From positions 72,866,913 through 72,930,912 of the forward strand of contig NC_054539.1 in assembly GCF_017654505.1 (NCBI RefSeq): a DNA stretch of 64,000 nt. The letters are read 5' to 3'. Shown here piece by piece: positions 63,753-64,000 of the stretch. Below the pieces are notes generated by a model, which saw only the letters and a program-made list of their open reading frames with translations, ran no database searches and had not been told where the DNA came from. The position numbers and the translations under genes are program-made. Every line of letters begins with the position of its first letter. Position 1 is the stretch's first letter. The DNA is from Polyodon spathula (Eukaryota > Chordata > Actinopteri > Acipenseriformes > Polyodontidae).

Positions 63753-64000
63753 CACTACCGGTCAAAAGTTTTAGAACACCTCCATTTTTCCAGTTTTTAT
63801 TGAAATTTACACAGTTTAATGTCTCAATGTACTCTGAAATTAAAGTATAGGACAAATAAACAATTGGAGAAAATCATGGAATCATTTTGTTTAATAAAAT
63901 TGAATCTAAATTTTTGACTTATCAAAGTAGCCACCTTTTGCAGATATAACAGCCGAACACACTCGTGTCATTCTTTCTACAATGGAAATCAAATATTGTT
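63753..64000 (-). mobile_element. Tc1-like transposon end, continues past the window
   Basis: Starts at a TA (63751-63752) with CACTACCGGTCAAAAGTTTT, then AGAACACCTCC: the terminal inverted repeat of a common fish/amphibian Tc1 lineage. It continues into the transposase C-terminus on the minus strand. Confidence 0.9.
63906..64000 (-). CDS. Tc1-like transposase, C-terminal end (partial, undamaged as far as seen)
   Basis: Minus strand. The final residues read QYLISIVERMTRVCSAVISA followed by KGGYFDKSKI and a TAG stop at 63906-63908. SIVERM and (S/A)AV..AKGG are the usual C-terminal signature of Tc1 transposases. The catalytic DDE domain and the other terminal repeat lie beyond the window. In the 31 codons visible there is no stop, frameshift or aberrant residue, in contrast with the decayed Tc1 at 55973. 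Confidence 0.8.
   Translation of the reverse strand, partial: QYLISIVERMTRVCSAVISAKGGYFDKSKI

Overview
The window looks like AT-rich, intron/intergenic vertebrate DNA from a ray-finned fish. The transposon mix (L2, CR1, Penelope-like, Ty3/gypsy, hAT, PIF/Harbinger, piggyBac and fish-type Tc1 elements), the many long (TA)n, (CA)n and (TAA)n arrays, and the lack of any compact operon-like coding all point that way. A 465-bp tRNA-headed SINE and the Tc1 ends resemble repeats I associate from memory with sturgeons and paddlefish; that lineage guess is tentative. I found no complete host protein-coding gene, rRNA, tRNA or CRISPR array. The only candidate host-type coding pieces are a MADF-domain exon at the left edge (which may itself belong to a transposon), a short RRM-like fragment near 5.8 kb and an unrecognised 60-codon frame near 14.2 kb.

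Layout. 0-10 kb: MADF exon, CA/TA microsatellite, 36-bp minisatellite, a 465-bp SINE with a 13-bp target duplication, a solo LTR with a perfect 5-bp duplication (6618-7294), a MIR/CORE-like SINE, then an L2 3' end directly abutting a CR1-type linker fragment. 10-24 kb: a hAT-like non-autonomous element, a second solo LTR (minus), Harbinger fragments, a Ty3/gypsy pol remnant whose integrase lies upstream of RT/RNase H (the reverse of the family order), a third solo LTR, and a foldback element containing a CTCF-like motif. 24-32 kb: a rearranged LTR element with two decayed gag zinc knuckles, a degenerate L2 copy with ORF1 esterase-like, endonuclease and RT pieces, and a LINE of the restriction-like-endonuclease type. 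33-46 kb: hairpins, a second hAT family, large microsatellites, a Penelope-like element with RT and GIY-YIG remains, another L2 and a Tx1/L1-like RT fragment. 46-64 kb: mostly featureless DNA, a second copy of the first hAT family in the opposite orientation, an internally deleted piggyBac, a decayed Tc1 and, at the right edge, a Tc1 end whose visible transposase C-terminus is undamaged.

The elements do not form a pathway. The window is an archive of nested and abutting insertions, dominated by 5'-truncated LINEs (almost all minus strand), recombined LTRs and deletion-derived DNA transposons. The most informative signals are structural: exact target-site duplications, order-reversed gypsy pol, the CR1/L2 abutment, the foldback family, and (TA)n arrays that repeatedly carry a single internal phase slip. 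All family names come from reading motifs by eye; no database search was run.
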